Positions 30,434 to 39,934 of a stretch of DNA of 64,000 nt are shown piece by piece (the first letter of the stretch is position 1; each line of letters opens with the position of its first letter). The notes beneath the pieces are model-generated. The model worked only from the letters and a program-made list of their open reading frames with translations, searched no databases and was not told where the DNA came from. The DNA comes from an uncultured Desulfobulbus sp. (GTDB taxonomy: Bacteria; Desulfobacterota; Desulfobulbia; Desulfobulbales; Desulfobulbaceae): contig NZ_OY762276.1 of NCBI RefSeq assembly GCF_963665445.1, forward strand, positions 1,954,001 through 2,018,000, in the 5' to 3' direction. The position numbers and the translations under genes were made by a program.

Positions 30434-31462
30434 TTATCCTGTGCAGGTTGATTTGAGCTTGCTGATCCGTGCGAGCGAATCGGTGATACGTTTGGTCTCG
30501 ATGCGGCCACTGTCAAGCAGGTCCTCAACGGCTTGAATGCCTATACGCAGCACATCCTCCCGTGGATCGAGATTGTTGCCGATAAGCACCATATCCACCC
30601 CGGCAAGCAGGGCCTGCTGGATGGCCTCGGCCAGGCCCCAGCCGTTGCTGATGGCCTTCATCTGCAGATCGTCGCTGACAATCACTCCGTGAAAGTCCAG
30701 ATCCCGGCGGAGCAACTGTCCAATAACGGGTTGCGACAACGTTGCCGGGGTCCCTTGCGGGTCCAACTGGCGGTTGACCAGATGCGCTGTCATTATCCCG
30801 TCAGCATAGCCCTCGTCAATGAGTTGACGATAGGGGGCAAGTTCGATGGCCTGCCAGCAGGCTGAGACATCGACAAAGCCGAGATGCGAATCCCCGCCGG
30901 CACTCCCATGACCGGGAAAATGCTTGAGACAACAGGCCACCCGGTGGCGGTGATGGGCGTCGATCACGGCCCGGGCATGGGCGACAACGGTTGCCGGGTC
31001 CGCACCGAAACTGCGCTCATAGCGGGCAATGATCGGGTTGAGCGAATTGAGGGCAAGATCGACCACCGGGGCAAAGTTGAGATTGATACCCATGGCCGCG
31101 AGCTGGGTTGCAAGTTGATCCGCGGCAATGGCCGTCGCCTGCGGACCGCTGCGGGCGAGCTGCGCTGCGGACTGCGAAGGCAAAAAACCGTCACGCTCCT
31201 TGAGCCGGCAGACCATGCCCCCCTCCTGATCGATCCCGATCATCAGAGGGGTTCGGCTCAGGCGTTGTAAGGCGGCGGTCAACGCCTTGAGCTGCTGCGG
31301 AGATTCAATATTTTGTACGCTGCGGTCGATATTCCGGTCAAAAAGGATCACCCCACCAGGGGGCGTCTGGGCCAAAACCCCTGTCAGCCAATGGTCACGG
31401 GTTAGGGTGGCACCGCGAAAGCCCACCAGGAAAAGCTGTGCTATTTCTTGAACCAATACCAT
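30434..31462 (-). CDS. nagZ: Beta-N-acetylhexosaminidase (GH3, NagZ type)
   Basis: Family 3 glycosidase of 342 residues, which in the NagZ subgroup removes GlcNAc from recycled muropeptides in the cytoplasm. The signature KHFPGHGSAGGDSHLG contains the catalytic Asp-His pair typical of NagZ, and the nucleophile region is VIVSDDLQMKAI. No signal peptide is visible (the start is VLVQEIAQLFLVGFRG), so it should be cytoplasmic. It is paired with a TM2 gene. Confidence 0.92.
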   Translation of the reverse strand: MVLVQEIAQLFLVGFRGATLTRDHWLTGVLAQTPPGGVILFDRNIDRSVQNIESPQQLKALTAALQRLSRTPLMIGIDQEGGMVCRLKERDGFLPSQSAAQLARSGPQATAIAADQLATQLAAMGINLNFAPVVDLALNSLNPIIARYERSFGADPATVVAHARAVIDAHHRHRVACCLKHFPGHGSAGGDSHLGFVDVSACWQAIELAPYRQLIDEGYADGIMTAHLVNRQLDPQGTPATLSQPVIGQLLRRDLDFHGVIVSDDLQMKAISNGWGLAEAIQQALLAGVDMVLIGNNLDPREDVLRIGIQAVEDLLDSGRIETKRITDSLARISKLKSTCTG

Positions 31463-31722
31463 AAATTACCCTTTACACTGACTCTCTGTTTCTGCCTGTC
31501 GGAAAAATGACAATTCAGGCAAGTTATCCCTTGCATGTGCCCCTCAAATTAGGTATCAAAAAAATTAACACCTTCTTTTCACAAAGAAAAAATATTTTTA
31601 CCTCAACGGGCATATATTTCGCTTTGTTTACATGCAAAAGCATTGTCGCCCAAGCCCCTCAGGACAATAGGCCGACTTAAACGAGTCTTCAACTCCCGGA
31701 TTTTCCAATACGCGAAAAAACC

Positions 31723-32727
31723 ATGGATATGAAAACGTTTGACAAGCACGTTGATGTAAAAATTGCCTCCACCATGGAAAACCTGCTTTCCGAGTTGAGC
31801 CATTATCGGCAACAATCGGAAAAGCTTCGCAAAATCAACACGCTTTATCAGAGAATGGCAGGCATCCTCGACCTGCCAGCCATGATAGAGGCCTATTCGA
31901 TCTGGCTGATGGAGTTCATCGGCCATGAGCTGATCGGGTACAACAATCCCTGTCGGCAACGGATGCATATGTTCTGCTCCTATCACGGTCCCAAGCGGCG
32001 TCAGGCCATTCAGCTGGCCCAGGAGCTGCTCGAGCCCGAATCGGCGGGCGGACACTGCCCCTCGCAACTTGACGGGTTCCACGTCCATCGCTGGATCATC
32101 GACTCCGGCGATTGCTACGACGTCCTGATCATGCTGCGCAAAGGCAAGCCGCTCACCACGGATGACCTGGAATTCATCGAGGAGTCGCTGCTGATCCTTG
32201 CCGATCCGCTCAAGCGGGCCCTGGAATATGAGGAAATCTTTGCCCAGGCGCGCAAAGACACCCTGACCGGGCTGCCCAATCGTTATGTCTTTGAAGAACG
32301 GATCGACTCCATTGTCGAGCAGGCAAAACGGCACGGACACCCCCTCACCTTGGCGGCCCTGGACCTGGATCATTTCAAGGCAGTCAACGACACCATGGGT
32401 CACCTCATGGGTGATCAGGTGCTCCAGCGGGTTGCCGAGGAACTCAAGGCCCAAATTCGTCTTACCGATCTCTTGGTACGCATGGGCGGCGACGAATTTC
32501 TCCTCGTCCTTCCCGACACTTCGCTGCAGGACGCACGCTTCCTCGCCGAACGGCTGTGTCAGGCCGTTGAACGGCTCAACATCGACACCGATGCCGGAAA
32601 GCTGGCGGTGAGCATCGGCCTGTCGGAGTGGACCGACAATATGGATATCAACAGCTGGCTCGAACGCGCCGACGATATTCTCTACCAGGCCAAGGCCAAC
32701 GGTCGCGCCCAGGTTGCGGTCAACTAA
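31723..32727 (+). CDS. Diguanylate cyclase with N-terminal sensor region
   Basis: A 334-residue soluble protein. Residues 1-165 form a helical and then GAF-like region of no clear family; residues 170-334 are a full GGDEF domain with DTLTGLPNR, DLDHFKAVNDTMGH and the intact MGGDEF signature. It should make c-di-GMP in response to an unknown cytoplasmic cue. No EAL domain is present. The inhibitory RxxD motif is not obvious upstream of GGDEF. It stands alone and ends at a hairpin terminator. Confidence 0.9.
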   Translation: MDMKTFDKHVDVKIASTMENLLSELSHYRQQSEKLRKINTLYQRMAGILDLPAMIEAYSIWLMEFIGHELIGYNNPCRQRMHMFCSYHGPKRRQAIQLAQELLEPESAGGHCPSQLDGFHVHRWIIDSGDCYDVLIMLRKGKPLTTDDLEFIEESLLILADPLKRALEYEEIFAQARKDTLTGLPNRYVFEERIDSIVEQAKRHGHPLTLAALDLDHFKAVNDTMGHLMGDQVLQRVAEELKAQIRLTDLLVRMGGDEFLLVLPDTSLQDARFLAERLCQAVERLNIDTDAGKLAVSIGLSEWTDNMDINSWLERADDILYQAKANGRAQVAVN

Positions 32728-32760
32728 ACACTCAAGCTTTCATCTACATACACAACGACA

Positions 32761-32797
32761 AACGCCGTTTCCTCTAGGAGAGAACGGCGTTTTACGT
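32761..32797. terminator. Hairpin terminator between convergent genes
   Basis: AACGCCGTT at 32761-32769 pairs with AACGGCGTT at 32783-32791, and the loop holds a further TCCT/AGGA pairing. Short T- and A-rich flanks allow use on either strand, between the GGDEF gene and the convergent hypothetical gene. Confidence 0.75.
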
Positions 32798-32824
32798 TTG
32801 CGAAGAGGACGTGTCTTTTACCGC

Positions 32825-33319
32825 TTATATCTGCAAGGTGATCCTCAGCGGGATAGAGTGCAGGGAGCGCCCTTTTTGGATGGTGTGGCCAAGCTGCCAG
32901 TCTGCGCAGCTGACTCCGTCGCCAAGCAGCTTGACCACCTCGTCGACCACCCCCTTGATATTGATGATCGGATGCCGTTTAAAGACCTCCGGCAGGCCAT
33001 GGGTCAGGTTGCAGGCCAGACAACGGCCCGGGCGCTCATGGAGATCGAGCAAAAAGCTCAGCTCCTGTCTTCCGGCATCATAGCCGGCATAACTAAGAGC
33101 AATGTCATAGGCCCCCTCGTCGGCGTCACCAAACAGCGCGTCAAAAAACTCATTGGACCGTTCGGGGGGAAAGAGGGTTGCCAAGGTGGTCGGGGAAAAA
33201 ATCTGTTCAGGTTGCATACACGACTCCAGGTATTCGTCAAAAATTTGGCGCAATCTCCAAAGCAGCCATTGAAAATGGCTGCTTTGAGAGAAATAAGTTA
33301 TTGTTTCAACAAGTTCCAT
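32825..33319 (-). CDS. Conserved-looking hypothetical protein
   Basis: A 164-residue soluble protein that I cannot place in a named family. It starts MELVETITYFSQSSHFQWLL, has a central CLACNLTHGLPEVFKRHP with a C-x2-C pair, and ends in SIPLRITLQI. The composition is that of a folded globular protein. It diverges from the helicase gene and converges on the GGDEF gene. Confidence 0.7.
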   Translation of the reverse strand: MELVETITYFSQSSHFQWLLWRLRQIFDEYLESCMQPEQIFSPTTLATLFPPERSNEFFDALFGDADEGAYDIALSYAGYDAGRQELSFLLDLHERPGRCLACNLTHGLPEVFKRHPIINIKGVVDEVVKLLGDGVSCADWQLGHTIQKGRSLHSIPLRITLQI

Positions 33320-33423
33320 ATCCGCCCGTGGGCTGGTGGCTGTTGCCGCTGCGACTTTACCCAGTGATCCCAGTCCCTGTCAACACCATTGCAGCACCTC
33401 GCCCGCTGTGGTAGAACCCCCTC

Positions 33424-35619
33424 ATGCAACGCCATCTCTTCTCACACGACACGACATCTCCTGCGCCCGAGCTTAGCGCACCACCGAGCGCGGTTACCCC
33501 CGAGGTCCTCAATCCTGCCCAGTACACCGCAGCCACCCATGGCGAGGGGCCTATTCTGGTCATTGCCGGGGCCGGATCCGGAAAAACCAGGACCCTGGTC
33601 TACCGCATGGCCTATCTGATCGAGCAGGGGGTTTACCCGGAATCCATTCTCCTTCTCACCTTTACCCGCAGAGCGGCCCAGGAGATGCTGCACCGTGCCG
33701 GCGAGTTGACCGCCGGATCCTGCCGCCGGGTCATGGGCGGCACCTTCCATGCCACCGCCAATATCCTCCTGCGGCGTTGGGGGCATCACATCGACATCGG
33801 CTCCAACTTCACCATCATCGACCGGGGGGACGCCGAAGGAATCATCAACCTGCTCAAATCCTCGCTGGGCATGGCCGGTGCAGGGAAACGCTTTCCCTCA
33901 AAGCGGGTGGTGATGAATCTGATCAGCGGGGCGATCAACAAGGCCACCAGCATGGAGCAACTGGTGTACCGGGAACAGATCCACCTGACTGAATTCATCC
34001 CGGATTTTTATACCATTGCCGAGCATTACCGCCAGTTCAAGCTCGATCACGGCCTGATGGATTACGACGATCTCCTTGTCTATCTCAAAAAGCTGTTGAT
34101 GGAATCCGAGCAGGCACGGAGCGAACTCTCCAACCGCTACCGCTACATTCTGGTGGACGAGTACCAGGACACCAATCAGATCCAGGCCGATATCGTGCGC
34201 CTGCTGGCCTACACCCACAACAACGTGATGGTGGTGGGGGACGATGCCCAGTCGATCTACAGTTTCCGCGGCGCAGATTTCTATAACATCATGCGCTTCC
34301 CCGAGCAGTTTGCTGGGGCTAAGATCGTCAAACTGGAAGAAAACTACCGTTCAACCGAACCGATTCTGCAGTTGACCAACGCGGTGATCGCCAATGCCGA
34401 ACAGAAATTCACCAAAACCCTGTTCACCAGCATCGAAGGCGGCGTACGCCCGCAGTTGATCGCGGCCGCCAACGAGGCGGCCGAAGCCCGCACCATTGTC
34501 CGTGAAATCAAGCTGCGTCACGATGCGGGCACTCCACTTGCCGACATGGCCATCCTCTTCCGCTCCGGATTCCACTCCTACAAGCTCGAGATCGAGTTGG
34601 CCAGTCAAGGATTCGAATTCGATAAACGCGGCGGACTCAAACTGACCGAATCGGCCCATATCAAGGATCTGCTCTCCTTTTTCCGTCTTGTCATCAATCC
34701 CTGGGACAACCTCAGTTGGAACCGCATCCTGCTGCAGTTGGACAAGGTTGGACCGAAAACCGCCAACAAGATGCTCGAAACCATCCGTGAATCCGACACG
34801 CCGGTGGAAGATCTAGGCAAATACAAACCAGGAGCGGCATGGAAAGAACAGTTTGTCCAACTCAATACCATGCTGGCCAAGCTCACCCAGCCCGCGCAGT
34901 CGCCCTCGGATCAGTTTGACCTGGTGATGGCCTACTATGAACCGGTGTTTGAAAAAATCTACTACGACGATTACCCCAAGCGCCGCCGCGACCTGGATCA
35001 GTTCAAGACCCTGATTGCCGGATACGGCGATCTGCAGTCCTTTGTCGACGACACTGCCTTGGACCCGCCGGACGTGGGCAGCGAGGGCACTGTCATTGAA
35101 GCGGATTCTGACCGCCTGATCCTCTCCACCATTCACTCCTCCAAAGGCCTCGAGTGGGAAACGGTTTTTGTGATCGGCCTGGCCGAGGGTCGATTCCCCC
35201 ACCAAAACACCATGCCGGGCGAACAGTTCGAGGAGGAGCGCCGTCTGTTGTATGTCGCCTGCACCCGGGCCAAGAAAGAACTTCTTCTCACCTACCCGCG
35301 GGAGATGATGACCCCGGACCGGCAGATCATGCGCTCCAATCTGACCCCCTTCCTCCGTGAAATCAGTAAAGGCCTCTACACCGTAGAGGAACAGGGCCGT
35401 TCCCAGGTGTATGCCCCCCACCCGCAAACAACGCAATCCGCACCACGAGTGGAGTCGGCACGAATAGCCTACAAGGAGGGCATGCAGGTGAGCCACTCCT
35501 TTTTTGGTTTGGGCCGGATCGTCTCCATCCCCGGACCGCGCAGGGTCGAGGTCCAGTTCGATCGCCACGGTACCAAGATCCTCCACCTGGATTACGCCAA
35601 GTTGGAAATTCTCGACTAA
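33424..35619 (+). CDS. UvrD/Rep-family superfamily 1 helicase
   Basis: ATP-dependent 3'-5' DNA helicase of 731 residues. Motif I is AGAGSGKTRT near residue 50, motif Ia LTFTRRAAQEM, motif II VDEYQDTNQ, motif III GDDAQSIYSFRGA, motif V STIHSSKGLEWE and motif VI LYVACTRAKKEL. The last 55 residues (VSHSFFGLGRIVSI...) form the Tudor-like tail found in PcrA/UvrD, which contacts RNA polymerase in relatives. An N-terminal 30-residue extension is unlike PcrA. It precedes folC by 37 bases. Confidence 0.93.
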   Translation: MQRHLFSHDTTSPAPELSAPPSAVTPEVLNPAQYTAATHGEGPILVIAGAGSGKTRTLVYRMAYLIEQGVYPESILLLTFTRRAAQEMLHRAGELTAGSCRRVMGGTFHATANILLRRWGHHIDIGSNFTIIDRGDAEGIINLLKSSLGMAGAGKRFPSKRVVMNLISGAINKATSMEQLVYREQIHLTEFIPDFYTIAEHYRQFKLDHGLMDYDDLLVYLKKLLMESEQARSELSNRYRYILVDEYQDTNQIQADIVRLLAYTHNNVMVVGDDAQSIYSFRGADFYNIMRFPEQFAGAKIVKLEENYRSTEPILQLTNAVIANAEQKFTKTLFTSIEGGVRPQLIAAANEAAEARTIVREIKLRHDAGTPLADMAILFRSGFHSYKLEIELASQGFEFDKRGGLKLTESAHIKDLLSFFRLVINPWDNLSWNRILLQLDKVGPKTANKMLETIRESDTPVEDLGKYKPGAAWKEQFVQLNTMLAKLTQPAQSPSDQFDLVMAYYEPVFEKIYYDDYPKRRRDLDQFKTLIAGYGDLQSFVDDTALDPPDVGSEGTVIEADSDRLILSTIHSSKGLEWETVFVIGLAEGRFPHQNTMPGEQFEEERRLLYVACTRAKKELLLTYPREMMTPDRQIMRSNLTPFLREISKGLYTVEEQGRSQVYAPHPQTTQSAPRVESARIAYKEGMQVSHSFFGLGRIVSIPGPRRVEVQFDRHGTKILHLDYAKLEILD

Positions 35620-35655
35620 AATATACCGTTACCGCCCTCGCCTTGTTCTCTTGCC

Positions 35656-36948
35656 ATGACCTATCAGGAAGCCTGTGCCTGGCTTGCCCAGCACCAATTT
35701 TTCAAAATCAAGCTCGGCCTCGAAACCACCCGAAAACTGCTCCACGAACTGGGCAATCCCCAGGATGCCCTGAAAATTATCCATATTGCCGGAACCAACG
35801 GCAAGGGCTCGGTGGGGGCCACCCTGCTCGCCTGCCTCAGCCAGGGAGGATTTCGGACCGGTTTCTACTCCTCGCCCCATCTGCATTCGGTGCGGGAACG
35901 ATTTCGCATCGATACCCAGTGGATTGCCAAGGAGGATTTCACCAGGCTGATCCAGCGGCTTGCCGATTTCCTCCAGGGCCGTCCCCAACCCACCTATTTC
36001 GAGCTGACCACCATCCTTGCCCTGCTCTGGTTTGCCGAACAGAGGGTTGATGCGGTTATCCTTGAAACCGGGATGGGCGGCAGACTCGATGCCACCAACG
36101 TGGTCACCCCGGTGATGACCATCATCACCGATATCAGCCGCGACCATGAGCAGTATCTCGGCAACACCATCGAGGCCATTGCCGCTGAAAAAGCGGGAAT
36201 CATCAAACCGCAGACGCCAGTGGTGTTTTCCGGCCGGGAACCCGTGGCCCTGCCGGTAATTGCCCAAGTCTGCCGGCAGCAGCAGAGCCCGCTCTCTCTC
36301 CTAGGCCGTGATTTTCGCAGCCAGATCACGAAAAACGGGTTGGAGTACACCGACCGCAACGGTTCCGCCCACAGCTATCCCCTGGCCCTTGCCGGCGCAC
36401 ATCAGGGGATCAACACCGGCCTGGCCCTGGCCGCCCTGGAATTGCTCAGTCCGGTTTTCCCGCTCAACCAGGACCAAATTCGGGCCGGTCTTGCCCAGGT
36501 CCACTGGCCGGGGAGGATGGAGCTGGTTCCGGTATTAAAAAACGGCAAAACAGTGCAGATACTCCTTGACGGAGCCCATAACCAAGCCGGTGTCACCCAG
36601 TTGTACCACTCCCTGCTAGCTGGGTATCCGCGCAGGCGACTGCTGCTGGTTTGGGGCAACATGGCCGACAAGGCCATGGCCCCGGCCTTTGCGCAACTGT
36701 TGACACTCACCGACCTGCTCATTCTCACCCGGGCGGAAAGTGAACGTTCGGCCGATCCCGCCATCATCTGGGAGCAACTTCCCCCTGCCGTCCGTAACAA
36801 GGCGCGCTGCCTGCAGCCAGCGGAGGCCGCGTTGGAAGAGGCCCTGGCCCTGGCCGACGAGGGGGACCTTGTCTGCGTGGCCGGCTCGCTCTATCTGGTG
36901 GGGAAAATACGCCCGTTACTTGTGAGGAGGACGACGAATCATGGATGA
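35656..36948 (+). CDS. folC: Folylpolyglutamate/dihydrofolate synthase
   Basis: Mur-ligase-type enzyme of 430 residues that adds glutamate to folates and may also make dihydrofolate. The nucleotide loop is IAGTNGKGSVGATL, followed by SSPHLHSVRERFRI and LETGMGGRLDATNVV. The C-terminal domain has LLDGAHNQAG. The end overlaps the HNH gene by eight bases. Together with folE2 it shows a folate route in this genome. Confidence 0.94.
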   Translation: MTYQEACAWLAQHQFFKIKLGLETTRKLLHELGNPQDALKIIHIAGTNGKGSVGATLLACLSQGGFRTGFYSSPHLHSVRERFRIDTQWIAKEDFTRLIQRLADFLQGRPQPTYFELTTILALLWFAEQRVDAVILETGMGGRLDATNVVTPVMTIITDISRDHEQYLGNTIEAIAAEKAGIIKPQTPVVFSGREPVALPVIAQVCRQQQSPLSLLGRDFRSQITKNGLEYTDRNGSAHSYPLALAGAHQGINTGLALAALELLSPVFPLNQDQIRAGLAQVHWPGRMELVPVLKNGKTVQILLDGAHNQAGVTQLYHSLLAGYPRRRLLLVWGNMADKAMAPAFAQLLTLTDLLILTRAESERSADPAIIWEQLPPAVRNKARCLQPAEAALEEALALADEGDLVCVAGSLYLVGKIRPLLVRRTTNHG

Positions 36949-37249
36949 TTTTTTCAGCATCGATCCCATGGATGAGGCCCTGCTCCGGGCCGAACGGAAA
37001 AAGGCCCGCGACCTGCGCAAGAGCCGCTGGTGGCAGCAAAAGACCGCCAGCGGCACCTGCTGGTACTGCGGTGAGAAGGTGGGGTTTCACAATCTGACCA
37101 TGGATCATGTGATCCCCCTGGCCAGGGGCGGACGCAGTACCAAGGACAACCTCGTCCCCTGCTGCAAGGAGTGCAACACCAAGAAGAAAAATGTTCTGCC
37201 CATCGAATGGGAAGAGTACATGGAGCAGTTGCAGCAACGTAAGGGGTGA
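36941..37249 (+). CDS. HNH endonuclease-type protein
   Basis: A 102-residue protein with an HNH/McrA-like fold. A zinc pair CWYCG and CKECN brackets the catalytic core MDHVIPLARGGRSTKDNLVP, in which His and Asn are the expected metal ligands. It overlaps folC, so it is a chromosomal operon member and not a phage gene by context. Its target is unknown. Confidence 0.88.
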   Translation: MDDFFSIDPMDEALLRAERKKARDLRKSRWWQQKTASGTCWYCGEKVGFHNLTMDHVIPLARGGRSTKDNLVPCCKECNTKKKNVLPIEWEEYMEQLQQRKG

Positions 37250-37628
37250 TCGAATCCTTCTCTCCCCGCCTTCCCGGCCTCTTCCCACTTTGGGTCTGCC
37301 GGTCGCTTGCCCACCGTGAGCACAACAGGTATCGCCTGACTAACCTCTCGTTCTCTCTGCCCAATTTCTCCAGGCACTGCTCTCTTACGCCATTGTCGTT
37401 TACGTAAAAAGCATCATAAACGACGTTTCTGGTTTCGTAACGTACCGATTTCACTTTACGTGACTTACCGATTTTTCACTTTTTACGAGGCCGTCGCCAT
37501 TCAACTCGTGACAAAACCGTGCTTTTTTCGTATGTTCCGCCACCCCGCGGCGGGCATCTCTTCTCACGGTGTGGCTCGCCGGGTGTATTGATTGTCAGAT
37601 CCCCCCCAGCCCCAAAGGAGTATGCCCC
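37250..37628. other. Gene-free region with dispersed repeat copy A
   Basis: The 379 bases between the HNH gene and uraA contain no convincing gene. The first 140 bases show no feature I can name; the middle holds repeat copy A, and the last 130 bases should include the uraA promoter, although no clear promoter was seen. An AAAGGAG ribosome site precedes the uraA start. Confidence 0.7.
37393..37495 (+). repeat. Dispersed ~103-nt structured repeat, copy A
   Basis: Shares with three other copies the core AACGACGTTTC, then TTTCGTAAC, GATTTCAC and a final TTTTTACGAGGCC. The 5' arm GTCGTTTA pairs with TAAACGAC (eight of eight). The middle GGTTTCGTAA can pair with the terminal TTACGAGGCC. Homology with copy D extends about 45 bases further 3'. 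Confidence 0.8.
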
Positions 37629-38918
37629 ATGGCGCGCAAGACGATCCAGGTGGAAGAGAAAGTTCCTCTGCTCACCGGTATTCCCTTAAGTTTCCAGCAC
37701 CTCTTTGCCATGTTCGGCGCCTCGGTCCTGGTGCCGACCCTGTTCAAGATCGATCCAGCCGTCGTGCTGTTGATGAACGGTATCGGTACCCTGATCTATC
37801 TCGTGCTCTGCAAGGGCAAGGCACCGGCCTTCCTCGGTTCCAGTTTTGCCTTCCTTTCCCCGGTGTTCGTCGTGCTCGGCGCGGATCCGTCCCTCTGGAC
37901 CAACAACTACTCCCATGCCCTCGGCGGCTTTATCGCGTCAGGGTTGGTGTTCATGAGCGTGGCGTTGATCGTCCGTCTGTTCGGTTCCGGCTGGATCAAA
38001 ACCGTCCTGCCGCCGGCCACGATGGGGCCGATCGTGGCCCTGATCGGGCTTGAGCTGGCCGGTGTGGCGGTCAACATGGCCGGGCTAACCCCGGATGCGA
38101 CTACCGGCGCCTACAATCTCAAGGCAGTGGCGGTCTCTGTCATCACCCTGTTGGTGGTCACCTTCGGTTCGGTGCTCTTTCGCGGATTCATGGCCATCAT
38201 TCCGGTGCTCACCGGTATCTTTGTCGGCTACCTGGTCGCCATCCCCCTTGGGCTGGTCCAGTTCGGCGTAATCAGCCAGGCACCGCTGCTGGCCCTGCCG
38301 ACCTTTTATCCCCCCATCTTTGATCCCAGTGCCATGCTCATAGTCCTGCCGGCGTCGCTGGTGGTCATCTCCGAGCATATCGGCCACCTGGTGGTCACGG
38401 GCAACATCGTCGGCCGCGACCTGACCCGCGACCCAGGCCTGCACCGTTCTCTGATGGGTGACGGCATCTCCACCGTGCTTTCGGGATTTTGCGGATCCGT
38501 CCCCACCACGACCTACGGTGAGAACATTGGGGTGATGGCCATTACCCGGGTGTATTCGGTTTGGGTCATCGGTGGCGCTGCCGTGCTCTCGATCGTCCTG
38601 GCCTTTATCGGCAAGCTGTCCGCCTTTATCCAGTCAATCCCGACGCCGGTGATGGGGGGTGTCTGCATGCTGCTCTTCGGGGTGATCGCCGCCTCCGGTA
38701 TCCGCATGCTGGTGGAGACCAAGGTCGACTATTCCAAACCAGCGAACCTGTCGCTGACTGCCATCGTCCTGATCGTCGGCATCAGCGGCGTAGCGGTGAC
38801 AATCGGCGATGTGCAGCTCAAGGGGATGGCGCTGGCCACGGTGGTCGGCATGATCCTTTCCCTGCTCTTTCATCTTTTTGAAAAGATGGGGTTGGCTAAC
38901 CTTCAGCCCGATTGTTGA
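37629..38918 (+). CDS. uraA: Uracil permease (nucleobase-ascorbate transporter family)
   Basis: Proton-coupled nucleobase importer of 429 residues, the same length as E. coli UraA, with about 14 membrane segments. It opens with KVPLLTGIPLSFQHLFAMFGASVLVP, and the substrate region includes VVISEHIGHLVVTGNIVGRDL and GSVPTTTYGENIGVMAITRV, with the Glu and His residues that contact uracil. The ATG at 37629 has a ribosome site and matches the family start. Confidence 0.94.
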   Translation: MARKTIQVEEKVPLLTGIPLSFQHLFAMFGASVLVPTLFKIDPAVVLLMNGIGTLIYLVLCKGKAPAFLGSSFAFLSPVFVVLGADPSLWTNNYSHALGGFIASGLVFMSVALIVRLFGSGWIKTVLPPATMGPIVALIGLELAGVAVNMAGLTPDATTGAYNLKAVAVSVITLLVVTFGSVLFRGFMAIIPVLTGIFVGYLVAIPLGLVQFGVISQAPLLALPTFYPPIFDPSAMLIVLPASLVVISEHIGHLVVTGNIVGRDLTRDPGLHRSLMGDGISTVLSGFCGSVPTTTYGENIGVMAITRVYSVWVIGGAAVLSIVLAFIGKLSAFIQSIPTPVMGGVCMLLFGVIAASGIRMLVETKVDYSKPANLSLTAIVLIVGISGVAVTIGDVQLKGMALATVVGMILSLLFHLFEKMGLANLQPDC

Positions 38919-38932
38919 AGGACTCTCCCCAC

Positions 38933-38953
38933 AATGGAAACCGCTTTTCCATT
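38933..38953 (+). terminator. Weak hairpin after uraA
   Basis: AATGGAAA pairs with TTTCCATT across a five-base loop, 14 bases after the uraA stop. There is no T-run after it, so termination is uncertain. Confidence 0.4.
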
Positions 38954-39174
38954 TCGGCCTCGTCCCTGCAGTTTCAGGGGGGCCGGCCTTGTTGCGGGGG
39001 CAACTTTGTGGTAACAAAAATATAGAACTCAAAGATTGATGGCAGAAACGACGACACATGAAATGCCCCAATATGAACAGGGCTTGTACGAGTTGCTGCT
39101 CTTGTAAAATGCCCCCTGTCGAAAAACGTTTTCCCAGGGTGTCTTTTGCCCCTTGCAGTTGAGCTTACGCACGA

Positions 39175-39798
39175 ATGACAATGAATCCAGGCCTTGTTAA
39201 AATTAACGATATAGTCAACATTTACAACTCATACATCACCTTGCTCGCGCAACTGAAAAGGGATACCGGAAATTTCGGCATCGTGTTTCATGATCCTCAG
39301 GAAAAGCGGATCGTACAGTTGTTCGATTCAAGTTTTGCCCAGGTCTTTCGTGAGATCGTCACCGACTTCAACGTCGGCATGACCACCGGTTCCATCGTTG
39401 GCCTGGCCCGGGAACGGACGCCGGCGGATATCTGGTTCAGCGATACCATCGAGCGCACTTTCAACGACAAAAACAGCCTGCATCAGGGGATTCGCCGCAT
39501 TGTGGAGCAAGAGGACGGCATCCCGGTCTTTGTCAATTCGGTCAAGGTCATTGGCAATATCTCGCCTGCCCTGGCCTATGCCCTCAAAGGCAACCCCATC
39601 GAGATTCAACAGCTGCTGCAGAAATACAACCGCATTCAAAAGCTCATTCTCAACGAGATCGGCAAAGGCAAGCCCCTGTTGAACCAGGCTACCGCAATCA
39701 AATCCTACAGCGCCGGTGAAGGCTACAAGTCGGAAAACCGTCTCCACACCATTCGCTCCCGCCTCGACGCCCTGACCCTCTCGCCGAAAGGCACCTGA
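39175..39798 (+). CDS. Hypothetical protein
   Basis: A 207-residue soluble protein that I do not recognise. It has a globular N-terminal half (NIYNSYITLLAQLKRDTGNFGIVFHDP) and a helical, basic C-terminal third (LLQKYNRIQKLILNEIGKGKPLLNQATAIKSY). No signal peptide or membrane span is visible. It stands alone after uraA and converges on the DOMON gene, with a ten-base-pair hairpin between them. The start could be the first or the third codon. Confidence 0.65.
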   Translation: MTMNPGLVKINDIVNIYNSYITLLAQLKRDTGNFGIVFHDPQEKRIVQLFDSSFAQVFREIVTDFNVGMTTGSIVGLARERTPADIWFSDTIERTFNDKNSLHQGIRRIVEQEDGIPVFVNSVKVIGNISPALAYALKGNPIEIQQLLQKYNRIQKLILNEIGKGKPLLNQATAIKSYSAGEGYKSENRLHTIRSRLDALTLSPKGT

Positions 39799-39882
39799 TC
39801 TCCCCGTCCATTGATACGGATCAGGGTGCACATCGCTGATCGTATCGCCTGCGGCCGATTCGAATGCCTCCGGCAACGATAC

Positions 39883-39912
39883 GGGGCGGCTGCCCTCTTC
39901 CGCAGCCGCCCC
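39883..39912. terminator. GC-rich hairpin between convergent genes
   Basis: GGGGCGGCTG at 39883-39892 pairs perfectly with CAGCCGCCCC at 39903-39912. No T-run follows on either strand, so it may be an mRNA-end stabiliser or a weak two-way terminator. Confidence 0.5.
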
Positions 39913-39934
39913 CCTGAATGGCACAATCACTCCC